From Aminivibrio sp. (lineage in GTDB: Bacteria > Synergistota > Synergistia > Synergistales > Aminobacteriaceae): a stretch of DNA of 50,593 nt. Made by a program: the position numbers and the translations under genes. The notes beneath the pieces were generated by a model. The model was not told where the DNA came from, ran no database searches, and saw only the letters and a program-made list of their open reading frames with translations. Location: positions 1 to 50,593 of the forward strand of contig NZ_JAESIH010000072.1 of the NCBI RefSeq assembly GCF_016756745.1. Direction: 5' to 3'. Every line of letters begins with the position of its first letter. Within the stretch, counting starts at the first letter, position 1. Shown here in pieces: positions 34,139 to 42,113 of this stretch.

Positions 34139-34870
34139 CTAAAGATTTTCCAGGGGTACGGCCATAACCGCCCCCGTGGGGCATCGTTTTGCGCATGCCG
34201 GGGAGCCGCCGCACAAATCGCATACAAGGGGTTTGCCTTGAGGCTTCATCCGTATGGCACCGAAGGGGCATGCCTTTGCGCAGGCTCCGCAGGACACGCA
34301 CTTTTCGCGGTCGAGTATCAGGTTCCCGGTTTCCCGGCCGCGGGAGAGCGCCCCGGCCGGACATGCCCGGACGCAGGGTGCTGTGCCGCACTGGTGGCAG
34401 ACAATTGGTGTGTCGGAGCATGTTTCTTCGTCGGAGTGGATCCGTATCCTGGACAATTCAGGCGAATAGGTCCCTCCGTGGGCGGCGCTGCATGCCAGTT
34501 CGCATGCTCTGCACTTGGCGCATTTCGAAGGGTCCGTCACAAGGCGGACCTTTGGCCGGGCTTCTTCGGCAACTCCATGGGACTTGCAGTTATCAGCCTT
34601 TTCGCCGATGCGTTCCACCCTGTAGACGACCCCGCCGTTGGGGTCAGGGCAGACCAGCCGTGTCGTGCTCGGAATCCAGTCGTTGGGGTCATTTGTGGCG
34701 CGCTGTTTTGCCGGGAGGAAAGGCATGAGGCTCTGCAGCGCCCATATACAGATATGTCCTCCCTCGGGGAGTACCAGGGCGCTTCCCCGAAGCTCGAAAT
34801 AATCACCCGGCTTCATGGGGAGATCACAAAACCCCGCAACCCTTTCCACCGTCACCCGCAGATCATACAT
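34139..34870 (-). CDS. TIGR04076-like domain fused to a polyferredoxin
   Basis: The 243-residue protein has an N-terminal domain (1-95) resembling the TIGR04076 family: an early cysteine (VAGFCDLPMKPGDYFELRG), then GGHICIWALQSLMPFLPAK and LVCPDPNGGVVYRVERIG. The second part (110-243) is a HycB/DmsB-type ferredoxin with four cysteine groups (CAKCRACELAC, CHQCGTAPCVRAC, CVSCGACAKACP, CDLCGGSPACAKRCP), enough for four [4Fe-4S] clusters. It probably carries electrons from the adjacent oxidoreductase. ATG 34870 follows GGAGGA. No signal peptide, so cytoplasmic. Confidence 0.88.
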   Translation of the reverse strand: MYDLRVTVERVAGFCDLPMKPGDYFELRGSALVLPEGGHICIWALQSLMPFLPAKQRATNDPNDWIPSTTRLVCPDPNGGVVYRVERIGEKADNCKSHGVAEEARPKVRLVTDPSKCAKCRACELACSAAHGGTYSPELSRIRIHSDEETCSDTPIVCHQCGTAPCVRACPAGALSRGRETGNLILDREKCVSCGACAKACPFGAIRMKPQGKPLVCDLCGGSPACAKRCPTGAVMAVPLENL

Positions 34871-34906
34871 GGCCGACTGTCCTCCTTTCTCCAAAAATCC
34901 GGCGGC

Positions 34907-36331
34907 TCATGCCGATTTTCCCGAGGGGGCCAGGTCGGCGCTGACTGCGGCAAATTCGCTGCGGTCCCTGCCCCAGCCCGTCAGGATGGAGAAGAGCATG
35001 ACGGCAAGAAGGGCCCACCCGTGAAACATGTACGGGATGGTGGAAATGAGGCTGAAATTGACCGCCGCTCCAGAGCTCCCGGCGAACATGTATGCGAGCA
35101 GGGGGCCGAATCCGTAGGGGATGAGGCACATGGCGCCGGCCGAGACTGCGTCAAGAATATTGGCGCTTCTTTCAGGCGAGATGGAATTTTTCTGCACAAG
35201 CACCTTTTTGGCCAGGGGACCTGCCATGATGATGACGATGGTACTTGCGACGGTGAGAAGGTTCATGATTATGAGAAGAGCTGTTATCATCAATTCGGCG
35301 CTCCTGGGCGTCTTTGTGAAGCGCTCGGTTCTCTCCGTGACCATTTCGAGGAAACCGCCCCGCTCGAGCAGTCCGACAAGGCCCATGAGCAGGAACGCGA
35401 ATACGGCGATATCCATCAGGCTGTTGATGCCGTCCGGAATAATACCGCCCACGGTGAACTGGTCCATGTTGATGACGAGAAGGGAAGCGGGAGAGAGAAG
35501 GCCTGAGACGATCCCCAGGAGGATGCCGAAGGCTCCGCTGAAGATAAGGGCGACGATCAGGTGCACCTCCCTGAACATGAGCGTTATGAGAAGCGCGGGA
35601 ACGAGAAGCATGATCAGGCCGTCAGGGGACAGTTCCCCGGCGAAGGGGGTGTTGCCCTGGGCAGCTTCTCCGCCTCCGCCGAAGACCACGAACAGGACGC
35701 AGGATACTGCAGCGGCGATGAAGGCGTATTTCAGGCGTGTCTTGACGACCCTGGGCACATCGGCTCCCTGGGTATAGGCCGAAGCAATGGTCGTATCCGA
35801 AACGGGCGCGATATTGTCGCCGAAATAGGCGGCGCACACGATAGCGGCCACCATGACCGGAGGGTTGGCTCCGAGAGTCACGCCCACGGGGTAGAGAATG
35901 GGGCCGAGAGCAATAACCGTGCCGATGGCGGTTCCCGTAGCCGTTGAGAGAAGGCATCCGATCACAAACGTCACGAGGGGGAAATAAGCCCCTTTCAGCC
36001 CTACGGACAGGCTCAGCCAGATCAGGCCCTGGATCAGGCCGGTGGCTTTCAGGAGCTGTGCCGTAATGCCGGCAAGAAACCATGCCATGAGCATTATTGC
36101 CACCATTTCAGATGACATTCCGCTGATGATCGCCCTGGCACAGTCCGCCGGTTTTTTTGCCAGCAGGAGTGCTGTCAGGATCGAAAACAGCGTGGGCACC
36201 CAGAACGCCATGGGCAGGGCTTTGCCGCTCAGGGCAAGCCACATTATGCCGATAAAGAGTACCGCGAACGGCAGCGTCAATCCCAACAACCCACCCCGAA
36301 ATTCGACTCTCTCATTGTTTTCACTTATCAT
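34907..36331 (-). CDS. NhaC-type Na+/H+ antiporter family transporter
   Basis: The 474-residue membrane protein has about eleven to twelve hydrophobic helices. The first half has GCLLSTATGTAIGTVIALGP and AAYFGDNIAPVSDTTIASA, the NhaC/YqkI-type signature with the conserved GDN and DT pair. It may exchange cations or amino-acid-like anions; family members include Na+/H+ and malate/lactate antiporters. ATG 36331 lies 11 bases after AGGAGG; GTG 36340 is in frame but only two bases from it. It is the first gene of the ferredoxin/oxidoreductase operon. Confidence 0.85.
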   Translation of the reverse strand: MISENNERVEFRGGLLGLTLPFAVLFIGIMWLALSGKALPMAFWVPTLFSILTALLLAKKPADCARAIISGMSSEMVAIMLMAWFLAGITAQLLKATGLIQGLIWLSLSVGLKGAYFPLVTFVIGCLLSTATGTAIGTVIALGPILYPVGVTLGANPPVMVAAIVCAAYFGDNIAPVSDTTIASAYTQGADVPRVVKTRLKYAFIAAAVSCVLFVVFGGGGEAAQGNTPFAGELSPDGLIMLLVPALLITLMFREVHLIVALIFSGAFGILLGIVSGLLSPASLLVINMDQFTVGGIIPDGINSLMDIAVFAFLLMGLVGLLERGGFLEMVTERTERFTKTPRSAELMITALLIIMNLLTVASTIVIIMAGPLAKKVLVQKNSISPERSANILDAVSAGAMCLIPYGFGPLLAYMFAGSSGAAVNFSLISTIPYMFHGWALLAVMLFSILTGWGRDRSEFAAVSADLAPSGKSA

Positions 36332-36557
36332 GGCGAACACTTCCTCCTCGTATGATTAACTTGCGGTAGCAAAAAGTGAAGGAAAGCAGGTCACCGCATA
36401 CACCTGTGTCCTGAGAACATGGGGCAATGGTTCCGTACAGGCAGGGGGCGCAGTCTTCCTCATGGAGGTATAGCCTCCTGAAAAAGAATTGCGTCTATGC
36501 TTTTCCCTCTCCTTACCTGCGCCTCCTCTCTGCTTAGAAAACATCCTGAAACCAATA

Positions 36558-36590
36558 CAAAAAGGGGAGAGGCCTTTTTGGCCCCTCCCC
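36558..36590 (-). terminator. Intrinsic terminator of the leader RNA upstream of the nhaC-like gene
   Basis: On the minus strand GGGGAGGGGCC and GGCCTCTCCCC pair at ten of eleven positions around an A5 loop and are followed by U5. It lies about 200 bases after the predicted start from the promoter at 36791-36819 and about 230 bases before the nhaC-like start. Confidence 0.8.
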
Positions 36591-36599
36591 GTTCGCTTA

Positions 36600-36784
36600 C
36601 AATTTACCGGGCAGTTTCAAAAAATAAAGGGGCACTGAAGAGAATCCCTATTGGATTCGCCTCCAAGGCCCCTGCGGATTTATTTCGCTGGTTCAGGCTC
36701 TTGGCGGCAGACAGTGAAAGCCTGCCACCACCAGTTGCGTTGAGTTGTGTTTTGGTTCACCAGACGTGCCTCCATAAAAAAGTT
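36600..36784 (-). ncRNA. Predicted structured leader or small RNA
   Basis: Between a consensus minus-strand promoter and a terminator lies about 190 bases without an open frame. It folds well: GGTGGCAG/CTGCCGCC (36703-36731) inside CTGGT/ACCAG, and GGGGC/GCCCC (36629-36673) enclosing GAATCC/GGATTC. It could be a riboswitch-type attenuator for the nhaC-ferredoxin-AOR operon or a free small RNA. I do not recognise the class; it is not 4.5S RNA or tmRNA by motif. Exact ends are inferred. Confidence 0.5.
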
Positions 36785-36790
36785 ACGGGG

Positions 36791-36819
36791 ATTTTACCAG
36801 CCGGTTAACGATGTGTCAA
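36791..36819 (-). promoter_or_regulatory. Consensus sigma70-type promoter
   Basis: On the minus strand TTGACA (36814-36819), exactly 17 bases, TAAAAT (36791-36796). The start would be near 36784, feeding the structured RNA and possibly the nhaC operon. Confidence 0.72.
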
Positions 36820-36835
36820 ATTTTTTCTTTCCACC

Positions 36836-36877
36836 TGTTACGAGACAGTGATAATGTCATACCTGAAACGGGACAGG
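36836..36877 (+). repeat. IS-like terminal sequence (TGTTACGAGACAGTGATAAT)
   Basis: This end closely matches those at 47810 and 50000 (TGTTnCGAGACAGnGATAATGT). It directly borders the transposase remnant and truncates its reading frame, so it marks an insertion or deletion junction. Confidence 0.6.
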
Positions 36878-37080
36878 GGAAGCAGCCCAACTTGCTTGTA
36901 GAGGTCGTTTATCGTAGAATCCTTCTCAAGATCTTCCGCGCTCTTCTTGCGGGGATCGGCGAACAGGTCCGACAATCCTTCGGTGACGGTCCTGTTCACC
37001 TTATGCGGAACGGTGTGGTGGATTTTATGCTTGGCTGCGATCCGACCGGGCGTTTCCTCTTCTCTGTGCATCTCAAGCAC
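36838..37080 (-). pseudogene. Remnant of an IS3-type transposase OrfA
   Basis: The 80-residue frame reads HKIHHTVPHKVNRTVTEGLS, then DLFADPRKKSAEDLEKDSTI and NDLYKQVG. This is the pattern of OrfA proteins of the IS3 family (helix-turn-helix, then EGLxELFxD and IxxLYKQIGQLxVE). The N-terminus is degenerate and the frame runs off into an unrelated IS end after KQVG, with no OrfB. It is decayed and not functional. Confidence 0.7.
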
Positions 37081-37189
37081 GACTTTTGCCTAGAATTCCG
37101 CTGAAAGGTTCCGACGCGCTCCCATGGTGTAGAGCGTAACCCTCTCGTTTTTTTGTTTTAATTTCGGGGTCCGCATTATATACATGCGC

Positions 37190-37345
37190 GGAGACAGGCC
37201 GGTGAAGGCATTTCGGTGAAGAATGCCGGACAGCCGTACGCGGGAAAACAGCACGTACGGTCGGACGCGGGGGAAAAGGCGGGCAGGGGCATGTCGGAAG
37301 AGCTTGACCCAAACGATGTGCGTCTTTTCTGTACTCTACATAATC
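37190..37345 (+). mobile_element. 3' remnant of a bacterial group II intron (domain V and beyond)
   Basis: At 37229-37263 AGCCGTACG, then CGGGAAAACAG, then CACGTACGGTC reproduces the layout of group II intron domain V, including the AGC triad, a GAAA-like loop and the CACGTACGGT return strand. The stretch after it (GGCGGGCAGGGGC to GTACTCTAC at 37331-37339) fits domain VI and a 3' splice end. No reverse transcriptase gene is left. Limits are approximate. Confidence 0.55.
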
Positions 37346-37397
37346 ACAATACTATTCCAGAATGCCTGGAATACAGGCGTGAAGGCTAGGTGGAGTC

Positions 37398-38027
37398 ATG
37401 GAAGCGGTTCTTCGCACGTCATCCCTCGTCTTTCTGGACAGGATCGCCTATCCTGACGTGGAAGTGCGCACAGGGGAAATCATTTTTCTCCGGGGGCCCA
37501 GCGGGAGCGGGAAAAGCTCCTTTCTGCGGCTTCTGAACGGTACCGTTTCCCCTTCGAGCGGCACGGTGTTGTACCGGGGCAGGAATATCCTGGAGATCGA
37601 TCCTCTCCTTCTCCGGAGGGAGGTCATCCTCGCCGGGCAGTCGGCGTATCTTTTTCCCGGCACGGTGAGGGAAAACTTTCTTCAGTACCACCAGTACAGG
37701 GATTCCGTTCCTCCTTACACCGAGTCCATGCAGGCGTGCCTTGATGCCTGCCGGGTTCCCTTTCCCCTTGACTCACCCTGCGACACTCTCTCCGGCGGCG
37801 AGAAGCAGCGGGTGTTTCTGGCCATAGCGCTGAGCTTCCGTCCGGCGGTGTTTTTGCTCGACGAACCCACCTCGGCCCTCGACGGGGCCACAGCGGAGGC
37901 GTTGATGGCCAACTTGACGGAGTACTGCAGGAACCACGGTGTCGCCGCCCTGGTCGTGAGCCACGACAGGCACCTGACGGAGAAATTTGCCGAACGGACC
38001 GTCGACCTGGGGGGTGCGGCATCATGA
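37398..38027 (+). CDS. fetA: FetA-like ABC transporter ATP-binding protein
   Basis: The 209-residue ATPase has Walker A GPSGSGKSSF, Q-loop LAGQSAYLFPGTVRENFLQY, signature LSGGEKQR, Walker B AVFLLDEPTSALD and switch histidine VVSHDRHL. Small size and pairing with the next gene identify the YbbL/FetA group, reported to export iron and to help in peroxide stress. ATG 37398 follows AGGTGGAG; its 3' end overlaps fetB by four bases. Confidence 0.85.
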   Translation: MEAVLRTSSLVFLDRIAYPDVEVRTGEIIFLRGPSGSGKSSFLRLLNGTVSPSSGTVLYRGRNILEIDPLLLRREVILAGQSAYLFPGTVRENFLQYHQYRDSVPPYTESMQACLDACRVPFPLDSPCDTLSGGEKQRVFLAIALSFRPAVFLLDEPTSALDGATAEALMANLTEYCRNHGVAALVVSHDRHLTEKFAERTVDLGGAAS

Positions 38028-38869
38028 ACGGCGCCGCAGCCATCGGCATCCGGCGGTTCCTCGTTATCTACCTCCTGTTGCTGGTGGTGCTGGCGATCAT
38101 GAAGCGGAGCAGGATCAGCCAGACAAGGCTCCTGCTGATCGCAAGCGTTCGGATGACGGTGCAGCTCATTCTCGCCGGGTTCGTACTGACCTACATTTTC
38201 GAGAATCCCCACCCCCTGTTCACGACGGGGTACCTGGCCGCCATGATGGCCTTCGCCATCCACAGGGTGCTGTCAAAGAACCGGGACCTCAACCGGGGCT
38301 TCAAGCTTTCCATCGGATGTTCCCTTGCCTTTTCCGGCTTTGCGGTGCTGATGTACTTTATTCTTGCGGTGGTGAACCAGAGCCTCTTCAATCCCCAGTA
38401 CGTGATTCCCCTGAGCGGCATGATCTTCGGGAATGCCATGACCGGCGTGAGCCTGGGGGTGAAGACCTTCCGGGAGAGCATCGCCGCCGGGAGGGAGCGC
38501 ATGGAGGCCCTCCTCAACTTCGGGACCAGCCCGAAGAGCATTCTGCTGCCCTTCGTGAACCAGGCCCTGGAGACGGCAATTCTTCCCACGCTGAACTCCA
38601 TGGTGGGCATGGGCATCGTCTCCCTCCCCGGGATGATGACGGGCCAGATCCTCTCTGGAACTCTTCCGACCACGGCCATTCTCTACCAGATCTCCATCAT
38701 GGTGGCCATCTGCACCGTGGTCTGCCTGTCCGTCTTCGGTTCCCTTCATTTCGGGTACCGTACCCTCTACAACAGGCGGAGCCAGTTCTGCCTGAGGGGC
38801 GGCATCCTCACCGGGGCAGGGTGCGATGATGAAAAACCTGAATCCGGAACTGGGGAGGGAAAGAAATGA
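38024..38869 (+). CDS. fetB: FetB-like iron-export ABC transporter permease
   Basis: The 281-residue membrane protein matches the YbbM/FetB (UPF0014) family. It has about seven hydrophobic helices, SRISQTRLLLIASVRMTVQL early, YVIPLSGMIFGNAMTGVSLG in the middle, and SMVGMGIVSLPGMMTGQILS late. The C-terminal 20 residues are a polar tail longer than usual. It forms an exporter with FetA. ATGA overlaps occur at both ends of the gene. Confidence 0.9.
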   Translation: MNGAAAIGIRRFLVIYLLLLVVLAIMKRSRISQTRLLLIASVRMTVQLILAGFVLTYIFENPHPLFTTGYLAAMMAFAIHRVLSKNRDLNRGFKLSIGCSLAFSGFAVLMYFILAVVNQSLFNPQYVIPLSGMIFGNAMTGVSLGVKTFRESIAAGRERMEALLNFGTSPKSILLPFVNQALETAILPTLNSMVGMGIVSLPGMMTGQILSGTLPTTAILYQISIMVAICTVVCLSVFGSLHFGYRTLYNRRSQFCLRGGILTGAGCDDEKPESGTGEGKK

Positions 38870-39345
38870 CTCCGGGAATACTGGCGGCGAAAAAGGCCGG
38901 GGTGCCGTTCACGGTGCATGAATACGACCACGACCCTTCGGCGCCGTCCTTCGGCATGGAGGCGGCGGAGAAGCTCGGCGTGCCGCCCGAAAGGGTCTTC
39001 AAGACGCTGGTGGTGCGTCTTGACGGCAGGGAGCCGGCGGTGGCGGTGGTCCCGGTGAACTCCATGCTCAGCATGAAGGCCGTGGCCAAGGCAGCCGGGG
39101 CGAAGAAGGCCGAAATGGCCCCCCAGGCCGTCGTGGAGCGTTCCACCGGCTACGTTCTCGGCGGAGTGAGCCCTCTCGGCCAGAAAAAACGCCTCCGGAC
39201 GTTCATCGACGTTTCGGCGCAAGGGTTTGAGACGATCTTCGTCAGTGCGGGAAAACGGGGACTGGATATGGAAATCGCCCCCGGCGACCTGCGGGCTGTG
39301 TGCGGAGCAACTTTTGCTCCCCTGCAGGACCGGAGCGGCGGATAA
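38866..39345 (+). CDS. ybaK: YbaK/EbsC-type aminoacyl-tRNA deacylase
   Basis: The 159-residue protein belongs to the Cys-tRNA(Pro)/Cys-tRNA(Cys) deacylase group that clears mischarged tRNA. Family signatures are VFKTLVVRLDG, AVVPVNSMLSMKAVAKAAGA with the conserved lysine, TGYVLGGVSPLGQKKRL and SAGKRGLDMEIAPGDL. Its start overlaps the fetB stop, so it is co-translated with the iron exporter. Confidence 0.93.
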   Translation: MTPGILAAKKAGVPFTVHEYDHDPSAPSFGMEAAEKLGVPPERVFKTLVVRLDGREPAVAVVPVNSMLSMKAVAKAAGAKKAEMAPQAVVERSTGYVLGGVSPLGQKKRLRTFIDVSAQGFETIFVSAGKRGLDMEIAPGDLRAVCGATFAPLQDRSGG

Positions 39346-39400
39346 GGAAAACGAACGCAGCGTCCGGGAAGAGAAAGTCGTAATTTCCTCTTGTAAAGAT

Positions 39401-39435
39401 GAAAGCCTCCTTGGATCAAGGCCGGGGAGGCTTTC
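39401..39435. terminator. Hairpin between convergent ybaK and gntR
   Basis: GAAAGCCTCC pairs perfectly with GGAGGCTTTC around a 15-base loop. T runs are poor on both strands. Position between two convergent stops suggests a shared terminator. Confidence 0.5.
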
Positions 39436-39441
39436 GTGCTT

Positions 39442-40152
39442 TCAGATCTTGAACCCCGAGCTCACAATGCTTTCCGAAGCCCGCTCCACCGAGGCCTGAA
39501 TGTGGTGGAGCACATGCTCGGCAGCCCTGTCGCCGTCCTGCTCCCTTATGGCGTCCAGGATACGCCGGTGTTCGCTGAATATCTCGTCGAAGCGGAGTTC
39601 CTCCCGCCTGAAGATGAGGGATGTGCTCGCCTTCTCGTATGCCTGGGAGACCGTTTCGTAGATGCGGCAGAGAAACTGGTTCCCGGTCGCCGCCATGATC
39701 TGGGCATGGAAGATCCTGTTCCACTTTGAGAGAAGCGATTCCATGTCGTTTCTGCCGGACTCGATGATGGCATCCATCTGGGCGACGGACTCCCCGATCT
39801 TCCGCAGATCCTCCGGAGTGCGTTTTTCCGCCACGATTCTCGCGGCTTCCGGTTCGATCATCATGCGGACCTGAAAGATTTCCAGCATCATCGAAGGCGG
39901 CCAGTGACCCGAAAAAATGAGCTCCGGCAGATCGTGCCGGGGCATGAAGATTCCCTGCCTGTCCCGTATTTCAAGCAACCCGAAGGCTTCAAGCACGGCG
40001 ATGGCCTGCCGCAGCAGGGGCCGCGTGACGCCAAGGGCAGCGGCCATGTCCCGCTCGGAAGGAAGTTTTTCCTCCGCGTTCACTTGTATCTTCCCCGAAT
40101 TCAGATGGTCGACGAGTTCCTTTGCCAGCGCTCGTCTTCTGTCAGTCATCAT
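39442..40152 (-). CDS. GntR-family regulator (FCD/FadR-like), probable regulator of the TRAP cluster
   Basis: The 236-residue protein has a winged helix (KELVDHLNSGKIQVNAEEKL, PSERDMAAALGVTRPLLRQA, GLLEIRDRQGIFM) and an FCD domain (90-225; IFQVRMMIEPEAARI, WNRIFHAQIMAATGN, EHRRILDAIREQDGDRA). It is downstream of, and in the same direction as, the catabolic cluster. FadR-like palindromes sit over that cluster's predicted transcription start. ATG 40152 follows GGGGCAGGG. A TATAAT (40232-40237) near the MITE end may be its own -10. Confidence 0.88.
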   Translation of the reverse strand: MMTDRRRALAKELVDHLNSGKIQVNAEEKLPSERDMAAALGVTRPLLRQAIAVLEAFGLLEIRDRQGIFMPRHDLPELIFSGHWPPSMMLEIFQVRMMIEPEAARIVAEKRTPEDLRKIGESVAQMDAIIESGRNDMESLLSKWNRIFHAQIMAATGNQFLCRIYETVSQAYEKASTSLIFRREELRFDEIFSEHRRILDAIREQDGDRAAEHVLHHIQASVERASESIVSSGFKI

Positions 40153-40269
40153 GATCCCTGCCCCGTTCTGCAATTTCCTTCGTGATGTTTTTCCGGCGAC
40201 CTCTTTTTATGATGCCATAACCCCGCGAAAAATTATAGGCCCGGCTTCCTGGATTCCAGATGGCGGATC

Positions 40270-40527
40270 CCTAAATCCGCACCCCAGCGGTGAGCTTCAC
40301 CGGGGAACTCTTGGGCGGGGGGTGCAGATTGTCGTCCTTGACAACTGCCCATGCGAGTCCCGCGGCTCCCTGCGTTCGCCGGTTGCCTGCCTGTGAAACC
40401 GACATCCGTGTCGGTTTCTCTCACCTCAGGCGCCCTTCCCCAGGGGATAATCTCTTCGCCCCTGGGGAGGGCGAATTCACCTTATGCCCGGCGACATTCC
40501 CTCTGCCTGAAAAACTGCGGATTTAGG
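40270..40527 (+). mobile_element. MITE-like element, full length, with target duplication
   Basis: This 258-bp copy has both terminal inverted repeats and a GGATC duplication at 40265-40269 and 40528-40532. It is about 90% similar by eye to the 19140 and 49732 copies. It separates the flavoprotein gene from gntR. Confidence 0.9.
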
Positions 40528-40544
40528 GGATCCACCTCTTCAGT

Positions 40545-42113
40545 CTATCTCCGGATATGTTCTAAGAGGACTTCTCCGCCCGCGTTCTTCAGACGGATGG
40601 AGCAGGTGAACTCCTCCCTTTGTTCCGGAAAATCCGTTCTGTTGTGAGTGCCGCGGGTCTCTTCCCTGGCCAGGGCGGCCTTTGCGAGCAGCAGGCCCGA
40701 AAGGGCGCACTGCTCAGTGAAGGTGTCCTGCTTCGCCTGAGCCATGAGGTCCATGAGGGCCCCCAGAGCCGTTTGAAGGCCTATGGCATCCCGCTCCCGC
40801 TCCACGTATTTCGACACAGTTCCCCTGACCCTGGGAAGGAGAGCCGCCCGAACGGCCCTGTTTTCGGAGAACCGGGGGATTTCCGGTAGTCCGGGAAGGT
40901 CCTCCGCGGGAAACTCCGACATGGAGGCTGCCGCCATCAGCCCGGAGACCGCTGCCTGGGTGGCGGCGTTGCCCGCCATGCGGCAGGCGCCGTGTATGCC
41001 TCCGGCCGCTTCCCCTGCGGCGAAGAGGCCGGGGATGTTCGTTCTACACCGGGAGTCGATTTCCAGCCCTCCCGAATGGCTGTGGGCCATGGGACCCACC
41101 TCCAGGAGATGGTGTTTCACGTCGAGTCCGGCGTTTTTCAGCCGTTCGTAGAACCACGGATAGGCCTCGAGCACCTTCTGGTCGAGGTGGCGCAGGTCCG
41201 CGTAGACACCGCCGAGGGGGCTGCCGTTTCCGGCCTTCAGCTCTTCCCGTATGGCGTTGTTGATGAGGCTTTTCGGCGCCCCCGCCTCGCCCTGGGGGCG
41301 GACTTTCAGCAGGAATCGCTCACCCCTGCTGTTGAGAAGGTATGCTCCTTCGCCGAGCATGGCGGTGGGGCAAGGTTCGCCTACGGCATCGGGAGGGCCG
41401 TAGCAGACCATGGGTTCGAATTCGACGAATTCCAGGTCGATGAGAGACGCCCCGGCCTCGAAGCCCATGGCGAGGGTTCGCCCATCGATATCGGCGGGAT
41501 AGGTGGATTTGCAGTATAGGTTGCCCACACCGCCCCAAGCCGCTAGGACGACAGGAGCCCGAAGCGCTTTCAGAGGCTCTCCGGGTGTCAGGCAGGCCGT
41601 TCCGGTGATGCGGCCGCCGCTGACCAGCAGGTGAACGCATGATGTGTTGTCGAAAAACAGGACGCCTTTCTTTCCCAGTCCACTGCGCAGCACGTTCACG
41701 ATGTGGCTGCCGATGAGCGTATCGGTACGGCAGAGAGACCTGGGGCAGCTTGATCCAGAAGCCCTGCGCAGCAGGTATCGGCCGTCCTCCAGCCTGGCGA
41801 AGGATACCCCCCAGCGCTCCAGGAGAGTCACGCATTCTCCCGTCAGAGCTCCCAGAGCCTCCACGAGTTCCCTGTTGCCAATGCCGTAGCCTGCCGCCAG
41901 CATGTCCGAACAGTACATCTCAGGGCTGTCTCCGGAAGGGTTGTCCGGCAGGACGGCGTTGAAGGCGGCGATATAGGGGGCGCCCCCGTAGCCCGGGGAA
42001 AGAACGGCGATTCTGCCCGCGCCCCGCTCTGTGAGAGAGCAGGCGGCGATCAGGCCGGCGATGCCGGAGCCTGCGATGATTGCGTCGAATGTACCGTTGT
42101 CCCTTGTATTCAC
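40545..42113 (-). CDS. FAD-dependent oxidoreductase (fumarate reductase/L-aspartate oxidase-like flavoprotein)
   Basis: The 522-residue protein starts with a dinucleotide fold (DAIIAGSGIAGLIAACSLTE). A capping region carries PMAHSHSGGLEID, and a C-terminal FAD site reads IPGLFAAGEAAGGIHGACRM and AGNAATQAAVSG, close to the usual GGxHGANRLGGNS. The C-terminal helical domain keeps REETRGTHNRTDFP, as in SdhA/FrdA-type subunits. No partner iron-sulfur subunit is adjacent. The substrate, probably a carboxylic acid from the cluster, is unknown. GTG 42113 follows GGAGGAGA and overlaps the TRAP permease stop. Confidence 0.87.
   Translation of the reverse strand: MNTRDNGTFDAIIAGSGIAGLIAACSLTERGAGRIAVLSPGYGGAPYIAAFNAVLPDNPSGDSPEMYCSDMLAAGYGIGNRELVEALGALTGECVTLLERWGVSFARLEDGRYLLRRASGSSCPRSLCRTDTLIGSHIVNVLRSGLGKKGVLFFDNTSCVHLLVSGGRITGTACLTPGEPLKALRAPVVLAAWGGVGNLYCKSTYPADIDGRTLAMGFEAGASLIDLEFVEFEPMVCYGPPDAVGEPCPTAMLGEGAYLLNSRGERFLLKVRPQGEAGAPKSLINNAIREELKAGNGSPLGGVYADLRHLDQKVLEAYPWFYERLKNAGLDVKHHLLEVGPMAHSHSGGLEIDSRCRTNIPGLFAAGEAAGGIHGACRMAGNAATQAAVSGLMAAASMSEFPAEDLPGLPEIPRFSENRAVRAALLPRVRGTVSKYVERERDAIGLQTALGALMDLMAQAKQDTFTEQCALSGLLLAKAALAREETRGTHNRTDFPEQREEFTCSIRLKNAGGEVLLEHIRR

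Noticed and set aside
34238-35506. 422-codon plus-strand open frame opposite the ferredoxin and NhaC genes
   Set aside because: Covers two well-supported minus-strand genes; composition is shadow-like and there is no motif.
36811-37104. 97-codon plus-strand open frame over the IS3 relic
   Set aside because: Opposite strand of the recognisable OrfA remnant; no support of its own.
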